Shown here: piece after piece, positions 50,870 through 60,312 of the stretch
How the letters are laid out: each line of letters starts with the position of its first letter
How positions within the stretch are numbered: position 1 is the stretch's first letter
Source: Bordetella genomosp. 8
GTDB lineage: Bacteria; Pseudomonadota; Gammaproteobacteria; Burkholderiales; Burkholderiaceae_B
Assembly: GCF_002119685.1 (NCBI RefSeq)
Contig: NZ_CP021108.1
Location: 3,906,001 to 3,970,000 of the forward strand
Direction: 5' to 3'
Length of the DNA stretch: 64,000 nt
The notes under the pieces: model-generated
Told to the model about the DNA's origin: nothing
Database searches by the model: none
What the model saw: the letters and a program-made list of their open reading frames with translations, nothing else
Position numbers and translations under genes: made by a program

Positions 50870-50894
50870 GTTTTCGCGGGACCGCCCTTTTCGC

Positions 50895-52691
50895 TCAGCG
50901 TATGATCAGCTTGCCGTCCGATAGTTTGGCCGTGCCGCCGGGCAGGTCCTCGGTCACGGACTCATGGCGATTGACCACCTGCAGTTCCACGCCGCCATGG
51001 ATCTTGCGCGACGCATGGATCACGGCGTCCTCGGCGACGGTGTCGTCGGCGGACAGGCGCCGTTCGCGCGCATCCACGCCGGCCAGGTCCTTGACCAGCT
51101 TGGCGTGGGTCTGCACCGCGCGCTCGCCGATGCCGTTGGCGGCTTTCTCGGGGTTCTTGCGCAGGAAGATCAGCAACTGCTCCAGCTTGCTCTTTTCTTC
51201 CTGCAGGCGTTTGCGGGTGCGCTGCAGGGCTTCTTTCTGCGCCTGCGCGTGCGGATTGACGCCGACCTGGATGATAGTCTTGACGCCCGCCATGGTGCCT
51301 AGCGTGGCGGCGCGTACGCCGCGCAGCGCGCGCACCTGCCCGCCATTGATGTTGCCCTGCGTGGATCCCTTCGCGCCCACGGTCACCGTATCGCCGGCGT
51401 TCACCTCGCTCTGCCGGATCTCGCTTTCGACCTGGACGTCCTTGCCGGCATTGATCGAGGCATTGCCGATGAAACGCGCCTTGACCGAGCCGCGCGCCGT
51501 CACCTGCGCCAGGCGGGTGGTGGGTTCGCCGGTGGTGGCGCCTTCGGCCGCCCCCATGATGCCCCCCTTGACCACCACGTTGCCGCCGGCGTCGATGTGG
51601 GCGGCTTCCACGGTGCCGCTGACCAGCACGTCGCCGCTGACCTTGACCGACATGCCGGTGGTCACGTCGCCGCGCACCTGCAGGGTGCCTTCGAAATTGA
51701 TGTTGCCGGAGTTCAGGTTGACCGCGTCGACTTCGACGACGGGGTTCACCGATACGCCGCAGGACAATACCGAAGGCGCGCCGTCGATGGCGGCGACCAG
51801 CACGTCCGGATCGTTGGGGTCGCGCACGACGCCCGTCAGGTTGTCGTCGTAGGGCAGGTCTTCCGGCGCCGGCGCGGGCGCGGGATTGCGATAGACGTCG
51901 ATGCCATCGGTCCCCGCCGTGCCGGGAATCCGGCGCATCAGCGGCATGCCGGCCTTGACCAGGACCAGGTTGCCCATGGAGCGATAGTCGACCAGGGCGT
52001 TCTCGTCCACGTCGGCGGCCGCGTGGCGCGCCAGCAGGCTTTCGAAACGGGTGGGCGCGCCCGCCTTGGGCGGGATGCCCGAGGCGATCAGGACGTCTTC
52101 CGCGACGCCGCCTTCGACCGTCTGCAGCAGCAACTGCTCGTCCAGCCCGTAGACGATGCCTTGCTGCGTCAGCGCCGTGCGCACGTCGCCCAGCTGGATG
52201 CCACGGCCGCCACGGGCGGGATGCAAGGTCAGGTAGACCTGCAGCTTGTCTTCCGTGACCGTCAGCTCGAAGGCGCCGTCGACGACCTCGCCGATCACCG
52301 CTTCCACCACGCCGTCGCCCAGGTCCGCCGCGGCGGGCGTGGCATCGGGCTCGTGGTTGTCCATCAGTTCCAGCGCGGCGCCCAGCCGTGCGGCATTGGA
52401 CTCGATCGCCGCCAGCTCGCCGGATACTTCCTGCACGGCCGAGGAGGCAGCCGCCACGGCGGTGCCGGCTTCGCGCAGGGCATCGGCGCTGATGCGCGCC
52501 GCGGCTTCCTGGCAACGTGCCAGGAAGCCGGCCACGGCCGCTCCATCCAGCGCATCCGGTGTCCAGCCGCGCGCCGCCAGGGCGGCCTGGAGCATGTCGC
52601 TGTCCGGGGGCTCCGCCGCCGCCGCGGCTCGGAATCCCGCACGCAGCTCACGGGTAGCAGGATCCAGGGTCAACCAATAGGATTGCGTCAC
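50895..52691 (-). CDS. FapA / DUF342 family protein
   Basis: The 598-residue protein has an N-terminal helical part (about residues 1-150), a central region with GTAGTDGIDVYRNPAPAPAP followed by a stacked beta-helix of short hydrophobic turns (about 330-480; for example ISGDV-like repeats VKVSGDVLVSGTVEAAHIDA), and a coiled-coil tail (RKRLQEEKSKLEQLLIFLRK, about 505-525). This is the FapA/DUF342 layout, linked to flagellar or surface assembly in other bacteria, but no flagellar genes lie near. I chose GTG at 52691 with GAGGA nine bases upstream; the frame is open to 52793. Confidence 0.8.
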   Translation of the reverse strand: MTQSYWLTLDPATRELRAGFRAAAAAEPPDSDMLQAALAARGWTPDALDGAAVAGFLARCQEAAARISADALREAGTAVAAASSAVQEVSGELAAIESNAARLGAALELMDNHEPDATPAAADLGDGVVEAVIGEVVDGAFELTVTEDKLQVYLTLHPARGGRGIQLGDVRTALTQQGIVYGLDEQLLLQTVEGGVAEDVLIASGIPPKAGAPTRFESLLARHAAADVDENALVDYRSMGNLVLVKAGMPLMRRIPGTAGTDGIDVYRNPAPAPAPEDLPYDDNLTGVVRDPNDPDVLVAAIDGAPSVLSCGVSVNPVVEVDAVNLNSGNINFEGTLQVRGDVTTGMSVKVSGDVLVSGTVEAAHIDAGGNVVVKGGIMGAAEGATTGEPTTRLAQVTARGSVKARFIGNASINAGKDVQVESEIRQSEVNAGDTVTVGAKGSTQGNINGGQVRALRGVRAATLGTMAGVKTIIQVGVNPHAQAQKEALQRTRKRLQEEKSKLEQLLIFLRKNPEKAANGIGERAVQTHAKLVKDLAGVDARERRLSADDTVAEDAVIHASRKIHGGVELQVVNRHESVTEDLPGGTAKLSDGKLIIR

Positions 52692-52963
52692 TGCCGTGTA
52701 TCCTCGAGAAATTACCGACGCGCAGACGACGGCGTGTCTCCATGTCGGCTTGGAATCATTGTTGGACCCGAAGGGGTGCCTGCGTGTCGACAAAAAGTGC
52801 TCAGCGCGTATTTCAAAATATTAACGGGCAAACTTCAAGTTGCGACCCTTTTTTTCTAAAAATTAGGTAATTTTTCCTTGGTCACCGGGTCACGCGCGCT
52901 GCGAGCGGATAATTCAGCTTTCTGTCAGCGCCGGTACCCGCTTCATCGTCTGGGAGTCGTTAC

Positions 52964-53743
52964 ATGGATCTGGGTATCGAAGGCCGTACCGCGCTGGTGT
53001 GCGCGTCCAGCAAGGGCTTGGGCCGCGCATGCGCGCTGTCGCTGGCGCGCGAAGGCGTGCGGGTGGTGATGTCGGCGCGCGGCGCCGACGCGCTGGAAGA
53101 AGCCGCCGCCGCGATCCGCGCGGAAACCGGCGCCACCGTGACGACCGTGGCAGCGGACGTCACCACCGCCGAGGGCCGCGCGCGCCTGCTGGCGGCCTGC
53201 CCGCAACCGGACATCCTGGTGAACAATGCGGGCGGCCCCAAGCCGGGCGATTTCCGCGAATGGTCGCGGGACGACTGGATCAAGGCGCTGGACGCCAACA
53301 TGATCGCGCCCATCGAATTGATCAAGGCCACCATCGACGGCATGATCCAGCGCCGCTTCGGCCGCATCGTCAACATCACGTCGGCGGCCGTGAAGATGCC
53401 CATCGACCACCTGGGCCTGTCCAACGGCGCGCGGGCCGGCCTGACCGGCTTCGTCGCCGGCCTGGCACGGCAGGTCGCCGAGCACAACGTCACCATCAAC
53501 AATCTGCTGCCCGGTCCGTTCGAAACGGACCGCCTGCGCGGCACCGCCATCGCGACGGCGCAGAAGACCGGAAAATCGGTCGAGGACATCCTGGAAGCGC
53601 GCCGGATGACGGTTCCGGCGCGGCGCCTGGGCGACCCGGCGGAGTTCGGCGACGCCTGCGCCTTCCTGTGCGGCAACCGCGCGGGATTCATGACCGGCCA
53701 GAATCTGGTGCTGGATGGCGGAACCTATCCGGGCACGCTGTAG
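52964..53743 (+). CDS. Short-chain dehydrogenase/reductase with altered catalytic residues
   Basis: The 259-residue Rossmann-fold protein has the cofactor loop ALVCASSKGLGRACALSLAR (about residues 9-28) and ILVNNAGGPKPGDFREW (about 84-100). The catalytic Ser is S140 (NITSAAVK), but the expected Tyr twelve residues on is S153 and the Lys is R157 (LGLSNGARAGL). The pattern SNGAR is shared, as I recall, by a subset of SDRs annotated 3-oxoacyl-ACP reductase, so activity and substrate are unclear. It may not be an oxidoreductase of the usual kind. It stands alone between fapA and argA. Confidence 0.85.
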   Translation: MDLGIEGRTALVCASSKGLGRACALSLAREGVRVVMSARGADALEEAAAAIRAETGATVTTVAADVTTAEGRARLLAACPQPDILVNNAGGPKPGDFREWSRDDWIKALDANMIAPIELIKATIDGMIQRRFGRIVNITSAAVKMPIDHLGLSNGARAGLTGFVAGLARQVAEHNVTINNLLPGPFETDRLRGTAIATAQKTGKSVEDILEARRMTVPARRLGDPAEFGDACAFLCGNRAGFMTGQNLVLDGGTYPGTL

Positions 53744-53752
53744 CGCGGTCAC

Positions 53753-53758
53753 TATAAT
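53753..53758 (+). promoter_or_regulatory. Candidate -10 element upstream of argA
   Basis: TATAAT at 53753-53758, right after the SDR stop, is 63 bases before the argA ATG. No strong -35 is visible. Confidence 0.4.
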
Positions 53759-53821
53759 TTCGCGATTCAACCCAGGTTACGCCTGGCCGCCCTACCCCGT
53801 TTTCCGGCTCTCATACGCACC

Positions 53822-55177
53822 ATGCCCGACCTGGATCAAGACACCGTTTCAGCCCTGGAAGCACCCGAGTTCGCCCCCGCGCAGTTCGTGCGCTGGTTCC
53901 GTGAAGTCGCCCCCTATGTGCACGCGTTTCGCGGCAAGACCTTCGTCGTGGCGTTCGGCGGCGAACTGATCCAGGCCGGCGCCTTGAACACCCTGGTGCA
54001 GGATCTCTCGCTGCTGTCGGCGCTGGGCATACGGCTGGTGCTGGTGCACGGCTCGCGGCCGCAGGTCAACGAGCAATTGCGGCTCAAGGGCTTCAGCCAC
54101 CAGTTCGATCGCGGGCTGTCACCCACCGACGCGGCCTCGCTGGAATGCGCCAAGGAAGCCGCCGGCGAAATCCGCCTGGATATCGAGGCGGCCTTCAGCC
54201 AGGGGCTGCCCAATACGCCGATGTCGCATTCGCAGATCCGCGTCATCTCGGGCAACTTCGTCACCGCGCGGCCTACCGGCGTGATCGATGGCGTGGACTA
54301 TCGCCACACCGGCCACGTGCGCAAGATCGATGTCGATGCGATGCGCTTCGCCATGGAAAAAGGGTCGGTGATCCTGCTGTCGCCCTTGGGTTTTTCGCCC
54401 ACCGGCGAGGCCTTCAACCTGGCCATGGAAGACCTGGCAACCAGCGTCGCGGTGGCCTTGCGGGCGGAAAAGCTGATCTTCCTGTCCACCACCGAAGGCG
54501 TGCGCAACGAGGACGGCAGCATCGATACCGAACTGGCGCGCGTGGATGCCGATGCGCTGCTGGCCAAGGGCGGCCTGGACGAGGACACCGCGCTGTTCGT
54601 GAAGTACAGCTCGCAGGCGGTCAAGCGCGGCGTGGCGCGCGCTCACGTCGTGCCCTTCGGCCTGGATGGCAGCGTGCTGCTGGAAATCTTCACCCACGAC
54701 GGCGTGGGCACCATGGTCGTCGAGGATACGCTGGACGACCTTCGGCCGGCCACACTGGACGACGTGGGTGCCATCCTGAGCCTGGTGGAACCGCTGGAAG
54801 CCGACGGCACGCTGGTGCCGCGCGGCCGCAGCACCATCGAACGCGACGTCGAGAACTTTACCGTTCTGGAGCACGACGGCGTGATCTACGGTTGCGCGGC
54901 CCTGCATCCCTATCTTGAAGACCAGATGGCCGAAATGGCCTGCCTGATCGTGCATCCGGAATGGCAGAGTTCGGGGGAAGGCGAGCTGCTGCTGCGCCAC
55001 ATGGAATCGCGCGCGCGGGCACTGGGCGCCAAGCGGCTCTTCGTGCTGACGACGCGCACCTCGCACTGGTTCATGAAGCGCGGCTTCGTGCAGGGCGGTA
55101 TCGCCGACCTGCCGCGCGACAAGCAGCAGCACTACAACCGGTCGCGCAACAGCCTGGTGTTCATCAAGCGGCTGTAG
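53822..55177 (+). CDS. argA: N-acetylglutamate synthase
   Basis: The 451-residue protein joins an amino acid kinase-like domain (about residues 20-290; VVAFGGELIQAGALNTLVQD, LVLVHGSRPQVNEQLRLKG, LLSPLGFSPTGEAFNLAMED) to a C-terminal GNAT domain (about 300-450; AEMACLIVHPEWQSSGEGEL and KRLFVLTTRTSHWFMKRGF). This is the ArgA type, which makes N-acetylglutamate in the first step of arginine synthesis and is inhibited by arginine through the kinase-like domain. Full length. Confidence 0.95.
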   Translation: MPDLDQDTVSALEAPEFAPAQFVRWFREVAPYVHAFRGKTFVVAFGGELIQAGALNTLVQDLSLLSALGIRLVLVHGSRPQVNEQLRLKGFSHQFDRGLSPTDAASLECAKEAAGEIRLDIEAAFSQGLPNTPMSHSQIRVISGNFVTARPTGVIDGVDYRHTGHVRKIDVDAMRFAMEKGSVILLSPLGFSPTGEAFNLAMEDLATSVAVALRAEKLIFLSTTEGVRNEDGSIDTELARVDADALLAKGGLDEDTALFVKYSSQAVKRGVARAHVVPFGLDGSVLLEIFTHDGVGTMVVEDTLDDLRPATLDDVGAILSLVEPLEADGTLVPRGRSTIERDVENFTVLEHDGVIYGCAALHPYLEDQMAEMACLIVHPEWQSSGEGELLLRHMESRARALGAKRLFVLTTRTSHWFMKRGFVQGGIADLPRDKQQHYNRSRNSLVFIKRL

Positions 55178-55280
55178 AGCAGGACAGGGGCAGGACAACG
55201 AGACGGCCCGCTGGGCGAGCGACCGGCCTGGCGCGTTTCGGTAAAATCGATAATCCAACTTTTATACGGCAGCAAACCCA

Positions 55281-55553
55281 ATGACCCGTACCGTTCACTG
55301 CGTCAAACTGAAGCGCGACGCCGAAGGGCTGGACTTTCCGCCCTACCCTGGCGAACTCGGCCAGCGCATCTGGCGAGAGGTCTCCAAGGAAGCGTGGGAA
55401 GAATGGAAAGGCATCCAGACCCGGCTGGTCAATGAGAACCGCCTGAACCTGGCCGATGCCCGCGCCCGCAAGTACCTGCAGCAGCAGATGGAGCGCTTCC
55501 TGTTCGAAGACGGCACCGTCGAAGCGCAGGGCTTCGTACCGCCTTCCGCCTGA
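55281..55553 (+). CDS. yggX: Probable Fe(2+)-trafficking protein YggX
   Basis: The 90-residue protein matches the YggX family end to end: [20 protein letters not shown] with the conserved Cys, [20 protein letters not shown], then [20 protein letters not shown] and a C-terminal EQFLF-like block. It protects iron-sulfur proteins from oxidative damage. TAAAAT at 55242-55247 is a candidate -10. It is closed by a strong terminator. Confidence 0.94.
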   Translation: MTRTVHCVKLKRDAEGLDFPPYPGELGQRIWREVSKEAWEEWKGIQTRLVNENRLNLADARARKYLQQQMERFLFEDGTVEAQGFVPPSA

Positions 55554-55568
55554 CGCCGGCGCGCAAGG

Positions 55569-55618
55569 AAAAGCCCCCCGATGGCTGGTTAGCTTCCGGC
55601 CATCGGGGGGCTTTTTTT
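55569..55618. terminator. Bidirectional terminator between yggX and phoU
   Basis: A long stem pairs AAGCCCCCCGATGGC (55571-55585) with GCCATCGGGGGGCTT (55599-55612 region), followed by TTTTTTT on the plus strand and TTTTCC on the minus strand. The genes on either side converge. Confidence 0.9.
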
Positions 55619-55628
55619 CGCGCCTGGC

Positions 55629-56354
55629 CTATTCCGTGGTTTCGGTGCTTTCCTCTTCGCCGCGGGCCTGGCGCTCGGCGTTCTTGGCGCCGGTGTGGCG
55701 CACATCCGCGCCGCGGACCATGTAGATCACGCGTTCCGACATGTTCTTCGCGTGGTCGCCGATCCGCTCCAGCGCACGGGCGATGAAGATCAGGTCGATC
55801 GACGGCGTGATCGTGCGCGGATCCTCGATCATGAACGAAATCAGCTGGCGCAACGCCGCCTTCCACTCCTTGTCGACGTCCTTGTCGTTGCGAACGACCT
55901 GGGCCGCCTGCACCGGATCGAGCCGCGCGAAGGCGTCCAGCGATTGCCGCAGCATCGAGCCGACGCTGTTGCCCATGTGGCGCAGATCCACCATCGGCAA
56001 GGAACGGATTTCGCCGTCGTGAATGCGGCGCGCGACGGTGGCGATTTTTTCCGCCTCGTCGCCCGACCGTTCCATGTCGGTCAGCATCTTGGACACCGCC
56101 AGCAGCATGCGCAGGTCGATGGCCGTCGGCTGGTGGCGTGCCAGAATCTGGCTGATGCGCTGGTCGATGTCGACCTCGTAGCGATTGACTTCCTTTTCGC
56201 GTTCGCGCACCTTGTCGACCAGGTCCAGGTCGCCGTTGGCCAAGGCATCGACGGCGTCCTGGATCATGGCTTCCACCACGCCGCCCATCGCCAGAAACTG
56301 CGAACGGACGCCTTCCAGGTCGGCATCGAATTGTTTGTTAGTGTGCTCGGTCAT
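55629..56354 (-). CDS. phoU: Phosphate transport/regulation protein PhoU
   Basis: The 241-residue all-helical protein has two PhoU repeats, each with the metal-binding E/D clusters (VDIDQRISQILARHQPTAID with LRMLLAVSKMLTDMERSGDE, about residues 62-101; then IDLIFIARALERIGDHAKNM, about 182-201). PhoU links the Pst transporter to PhoR/PhoB signalling. No pst or pho genes lie nearby on this window. ATG at 56354 has AGGGAG upstream. The acidic C-terminal tail (EEESTETTE) is unusual but short. Confidence 0.94.
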   Translation of the reverse strand: MTEHTNKQFDADLEGVRSQFLAMGGVVEAMIQDAVDALANGDLDLVDKVREREKEVNRYEVDIDQRISQILARHQPTAIDLRMLLAVSKMLTDMERSGDEAEKIATVARRIHDGEIRSLPMVDLRHMGNSVGSMLRQSLDAFARLDPVQAAQVVRNDKDVDKEWKAALRQLISFMIEDPRTITPSIDLIFIARALERIGDHAKNMSERVIYMVRGADVRHTGAKNAERQARGEEESTETTE

Positions 56355-56518
56355 CCGGGCTCCCTGCGGGGTTAACGATGGTTCCATTGCCATGCGAGCC
56401 TCCAAGAAACGCCATTCGGAAGTCCCCAGGCCGCATCGGTCGGCTAGGTTATGACTCCCATGTGACAGGATTATGAATCGTGCGGTCTGGCCCAGGTGCG
56501 GCCGCGCCTGGGCGGCGA

Positions 56519-57196
56519 CTACTGACGTACCAGGCGCCGTATCCCCTGCTGCGTGGCGAGCAGCGCGATATCGGCGCCGGGCTGCGTGAACAGGCCGCAG
56601 GTCACGACGCCGGGCAGGTTGTTGATGTGCAGTTCCAGCGCCGGCGCATCGACGATGTCCAGCCCCGCCACGTCCAGGATGACGTTGCCGTTGTCGGTGA
56701 TGAAGCCGTCGCGCAGCGCCGGGCGCCCGCCCAGCGCGGCCAGCTTGCGCGCCACCGCGGCGCGCGCCATGGGGATGACTTCCACCGGCAGCGGGAAAGC
56801 GCCCAGGCGTTCCACCAGCTTGGATTCGTCGGCGATGCAGACGAATCGGTCGGCCACGGACGCGACGATCTTCTCGCGGGTCTGCGCGCCGCCGCCACCC
56901 TTGATCATATGCAGGCGGCCATCGAGCTCGTCGGCGCCGTCGACGTAGATCGGCATGTACTCGACGTCGTTCAGGTCCAGCACGGGTATGCCCAGCGCGG
57001 CCAGGCGGGCGGCGCTGCGTTCCGAACTGGCCACGGTGCCGCGCAGGCGGCCCTTGAACCGCGCCAGGCCGTCGATGAAGAGGTCGGCGGTGGAGCCGGT
57101 GCCGACGCCGATGATGACGTCCGGGCCGGCGACTTCGCCGACGATTTCCAGGGCGGCCGTGGCGGCCTGCTGCTTCAATTCTTGCTGGCTGAGCAT
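56519..57196 (-). CDS. rpiA: Ribose-5-phosphate isomerase A
   Basis: The 225-residue enzyme interconverts ribose-5-phosphate and ribulose-5-phosphate in the pentose phosphate pathway. Signatures are [18 protein letters not shown] (about residues 27-44), [20 protein letters not shown] (about 86-105) and [22 protein letters not shown] at 57196 ([10 protein letters not shown]) is preferred over the longer frame to 57232. It is followed upstream on the same strand by rmuC at 45 bases. Confidence 0.96.
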   Translation of the reverse strand: MLSQQELKQQAATAALEIVGEVAGPDVIIGVGTGSTADLFIDGLARFKGRLRGTVASSERSAARLAALGIPVLDLNDVEYMPIYVDGADELDGRLHMIKGGGGAQTREKIVASVADRFVCIADESKLVERLGAFPLPVEVIPMARAAVARKLAALGGRPALRDGFITDNGNVILDVAGLDIVDAPALELHINNLPGVVTCGLFTQPGADIALLATQQGIRRLVRQ

Positions 57197-57241
57197 GAGA
57201 GCACTCGATAAATAGGTTTCAAGTTCGCGCAAGGCCGCATG

Positions 57242-58633
57242 CTACGCCGATCGCGCGTCTTCGTCGTCCCGCACGGCGGAGGCGTCTTCCGGAAGCTGGG
57301 CGAACGTGGTGGCCACCGCCGCGTCGTCTGGAAGGGCTTCCACGGCCTTGAGGCTGCGCAGCATGGCGCGAGTGCGTGTTTCGGTCTGGCCTATCTTGGA
57401 GCTGGCGGTCTCCAGCGTGCGCTTGACGCCGGCCAGCGCATCGCCGAAGCGGCCGAATTCGGTCTTGACGGCGCGCAACACCTGCCAGACTTCGGACGAG
57501 CGGCGCTCGATGGCCAATGTGCGAAAGCCCATCTGCAGGCTGTTCAGCAACGCCGCCAGATTGGCCGGACCGGCCACGTTCACCCGCAGGCGATGCAGCT
57601 TGTCGATCAGGCCGGGGCGCCGCAGGACCTCGGCGTACAGGCCTTCGGTGGGCAGGAACATGATGGCGAAATCCGTGGTGTGCGGAGGCGCGACATACTT
57701 GTCGGAGATCGCGCGGGCCTGCAGTTCGATTGCCTTGGACAACGCCGCGGCGGCCACCCGGGCAGCGTCGGCATCGGCTGCCTGTTCGGCCTCCAGCAGG
57801 CGCTCGTATTCTTCCTTGGGAAACTTGGCGTCCAGCGGCAGCCACACCGGCGCGCCGTCATCGGCGCGCCCCGGCAGGCGGATGGCGAATTCGACGATGG
57901 CATCGCTGCCGGGCACCGGTTTCACATTGCTGGCGTATTGTTCCGGCGCCATGCTGTCTTCCAGCAGGCGCGCCAGCTGTACCTCGCCCCAGGTGCCGCG
58001 CGACTTCACGTTGGTCAGGACGCGCTTGAGGTCACCGACACCGGACGCCAGGGTCTGCATTTCCCCCAGGCCCTTGTGCACCGCCTCCAGGCGTTCCGAA
58101 ACCAGCTTGAACGATTCGCCCAGGCGCTGCTCCAGGGTGGCGTGCAGCTTCTCGTCGACGGTGCGCCTCATTTCTTCGAGCTTGCCGGCGTTGTCGGCCT
58201 GCAGCGCCGTCAGGCGCTGGTCGACGGTCTGCCGCACTTCCTGCAGCCGACGGTCGTTCATGTCGATCAGGCGCTGCACCTGCTCGCCGAATACCGTGCT
58301 GAATCGCCCCAGCGATTCGGCGGATTCGCTGCGGGAGGCCTGGGCCTCGCGCGCGACGGCGTTGCGCAGCTCTTCCAGATGCCGGCCCAGCTCCAGGCGC
58401 AGGCCGCGCATGGCGTCGCCCATTTCCACCCGGAGCGCCCGCTGGCCTTCCGCCAGTTCCCCCCGCAGCGCGCCCGCCAGTCGTTCCTGCTCGGCCAGCA
58501 CCGCCGTCAGATGGTCGGTCCCTTTTTTCGATCTGGCTGCATTCCAGGCCGCCAGCCCGGCCGCCAACGCGGCAAACAGGGCCGCTCCGGCCGCGGCCCA
58601 CACCCATAGCACAATGTCGCTTTGCGGCAACAT
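57242..58633 (-). CDS. rmuC: DNA recombination protein RmuC
   Basis: The 463-residue protein has one N-terminal membrane segment (about residues 7-30), a long coiled coil (about 45-185) and an RmuC domain (GTWGEVQLARLLEDSMAPEQ, about 216-235; VWLPLDAKFPKEEYERLLEA, about 265-284; PTEGLYAEVLRRPGLIDKLH). RmuC limits inversions at short inverted repeats and contains a nuclease-like fold. ATG at 58633 has GGGGAGA upstream. TACAAT on the minus strand about 24 bases before the ATG may be the -10. Confidence 0.93.
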   Translation of the reverse strand: MLPQSDIVLWVWAAAGAALFAALAAGLAAWNAARSKKGTDHLTAVLAEQERLAGALRGELAEGQRALRVEMGDAMRGLRLELGRHLEELRNAVAREAQASRSESAESLGRFSTVFGEQVQRLIDMNDRRLQEVRQTVDQRLTALQADNAGKLEEMRRTVDEKLHATLEQRLGESFKLVSERLEAVHKGLGEMQTLASGVGDLKRVLTNVKSRGTWGEVQLARLLEDSMAPEQYASNVKPVPGSDAIVEFAIRLPGRADDGAPVWLPLDAKFPKEEYERLLEAEQAADADAARVAAAALSKAIELQARAISDKYVAPPHTTDFAIMFLPTEGLYAEVLRRPGLIDKLHRLRVNVAGPANLAALLNSLQMGFRTLAIERRSSEVWQVLRAVKTEFGRFGDALAGVKRTLETASSKIGQTETRTRAMLRSLKAVEALPDDAAVATTFAQLPEDASAVRDDEDARSA

Positions 58634-58799
58634 GGTCTCCCCGAATACCCAGGCCGCATTGTAGGGCGTACGCCACATCGGCCAAGTTTTCCTTTCCGCG
58701 CTGGTTCCAAGCGGTCAAACTACGGACATCGTCGAATTTTCGTCATGGAACTGTGGCAGCAGCAAAACCAGAACAGCCACAGCGAGCCAGGCCATTCCT

Positions 58800-59555
58800 A
58801 TGAGCATCGTCGCCCTGCCAGTCCGGCGTGAGACCGTCGCCGTGCCGCTGCACGCGCAACCCGCGCCCGCCGAACTGCACCTGCATACCCAATTCCGGCT
58901 GTTGGACCTGGCCGGATTGCGCCCCATCGCCTCGGGCGCCGAGCGGCTGGTGTATCAGCACCCCTACGACCCTGCCCTGCTGGTGAAGGTGATCGACTTC
59001 CCGGCCATGGCGGAACATCTCAGCACGCGTCCCCTGCGCCGCTGGCGCAAGAACCATCAGCGCGAAGGCGCCTACCGCAACCACGTCGCCGAGCTGGCCG
59101 AATACACCGCCGCCCAGAACGCCGCCGCCGGCCGCTGGAAAGTGCCCATGGCGCGTGTCCTGGGCCTGGCCCAGACCGATTTGGGGCTGGGATTGCTGGT
59201 CGAGAAAATCACTGACGGCAAGGGCGGCCTGGCGCCGACGGTCGAACAGATCGTGCGCGAACGCGGCCTGGACGAAAAACTGGCCCGAGAGCTGGATTAT
59301 TTCTTCGACACGCTGGCGGATCACCACATCATCCTGAACGATGTGTCGGCCCGCAACGTGGTCGTTGGACAGAATGCCGACGGCGAGCCGGGCCTGTACC
59401 TGATCGACGGATTCGGCTCCAAGCAGGCCGTGCCGGTATTCGCCTACAGCAAGGCCTTGAACCGCCAGCGCATCCTGCGCAAGTACCACAGGATGAAGGC
59501 CAAGCTGGTCCTGCGCAGCCAGGCGCGTGCGCGGTTGACCGAACAGAATCGCTGA
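58800..59555 (+). CDS. YrbL-like protein (PhoP regulatory network, kinase-like fold)
   Basis: The 251-residue protein resembles YrbL, a PhoP-controlled E. coli protein with a kinase-like fold. Visible are a glycine-poor N-lobe (IASGAERLVYQHPYDPALLV with a candidate ATP-binding Lys, KVIDF), RRWRKNHQREGAYRNHVAEL, and a catalytic-loop-like NDVSARNVVVGQ (about residues 180-191) followed by LYLIDGFGSK, which aligns with the DFG region. Substrate unknown. It is divergent from rmuC and convergent with the glycosylase gene. Confidence 0.8.
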   Translation: MSIVALPVRRETVAVPLHAQPAPAELHLHTQFRLLDLAGLRPIASGAERLVYQHPYDPALLVKVIDFPAMAEHLSTRPLRRWRKNHQREGAYRNHVAELAEYTAAQNAAAGRWKVPMARVLGLAQTDLGLGLLVEKITDGKGGLAPTVEQIVRERGLDEKLARELDYFFDTLADHHIILNDVSARNVVVGQNADGEPGLYLIDGFGSKQAVPVFAYSKALNRQRILRKYHRMKAKLVLRSQARARLTEQNR

Positions 59556-59600
59556 TCTCAGGGGAAAGAGCGCGGAGCGCCGAGAGAAAGCCGGAGAGGG

Positions 59601-60293
59601 TCAGGACCGCAAGGCCTGACCCTTGCAAGGCCGCCCCTGCCGCGTCACCCAGTCGTAGTCGCGCCCCGCCACCTGCCCACGCCGCAGCGGATTGCGGGTG
59701 CAGAACGGCGCGTAGGCGGGATCCACGAAACGGTAGGGAAGATGCGCGTCGCGGCCTTCGGGTATGCCTAGCCGCACGGTGCGGATCAGCCTGGGCGGGC
59801 GCGCACCGATATCTTCCACGAAGAAGACCGCCGGATCGAAATGCCCGCCATCCCAATCCGGCACCTTCAGGCCCAGCGATCGGCACAACAGCGTCTGGCC
59901 CGCGCATAGCCGCTGTGGCGGCCGGCTGCCGCCCTGGGCGTCCGGATTCAGCGCCTGCATGCGCGCCAGCGATTCTTCGCCGGAAACCGCGTCGACCCAG
60001 GGATGGGCGGACTTGATCAGCACCGCGTTGCCCGGGCCGCCCGCACTGATGTTCAAAGAATCGCCGCCACGCGCGTAGTACATATAGATCGCGCCGCCGT
60101 CCATGAACAGCGCGCGGCGCTTATGGGTGTAGCCCAGCGAGGCGTGACTGCCCCTGTCGTGCAGGTAATAGGCTTCCGTTTCGATGATGCGCGCCGACAG
60201 CCACAGGCCCTGGTGCCGGCGGCGCAGCACCATGCCGATGAGCTCGCGGGCCACCTGGCAGGCGTCCCGATCGAAAAACGAATCTGGCAGCAT
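59601..60293 (-). CDS. 3-methyladenine DNA glycosylase (AAG/MPG family)
   Basis: The 230-residue enzyme removes alkylated or deaminated purines. The AAG fold is clear: ARIIETEAYYLHDRGSHASL (about residues 34-53, with the catalytic Glu), KRRALFMDGGAIYMYYARGG and SLNISAGGPGNAVLIKSAHP (about 78-97), then LCAGQTLLCRSLGL. Length is slightly longer than the bacterial norm. Its ATG is 19 bases after the stop of the ArsC-like gene, so it may be the last gene of the polyamine transporter operon. Confidence 0.92.
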   Translation of the reverse strand: MLPDSFFDRDACQVARELIGMVLRRRHQGLWLSARIIETEAYYLHDRGSHASLGYTHKRRALFMDGGAIYMYYARGGDSLNISAGGPGNAVLIKSAHPWVDAVSGEESLARMQALNPDAQGGSRPPQRLCAGQTLLCRSLGLKVPDWDGGHFDPAVFFVEDIGARPPRLIRTVRLGIPEGRDAHLPYRFVDPAYAPFCTRNPLRRGQVAGRDYDWVTRQGRPCKGQALRS

Positions 60294-60312
60294 GGGGCCG
60301 CCGGTTCCAGTG

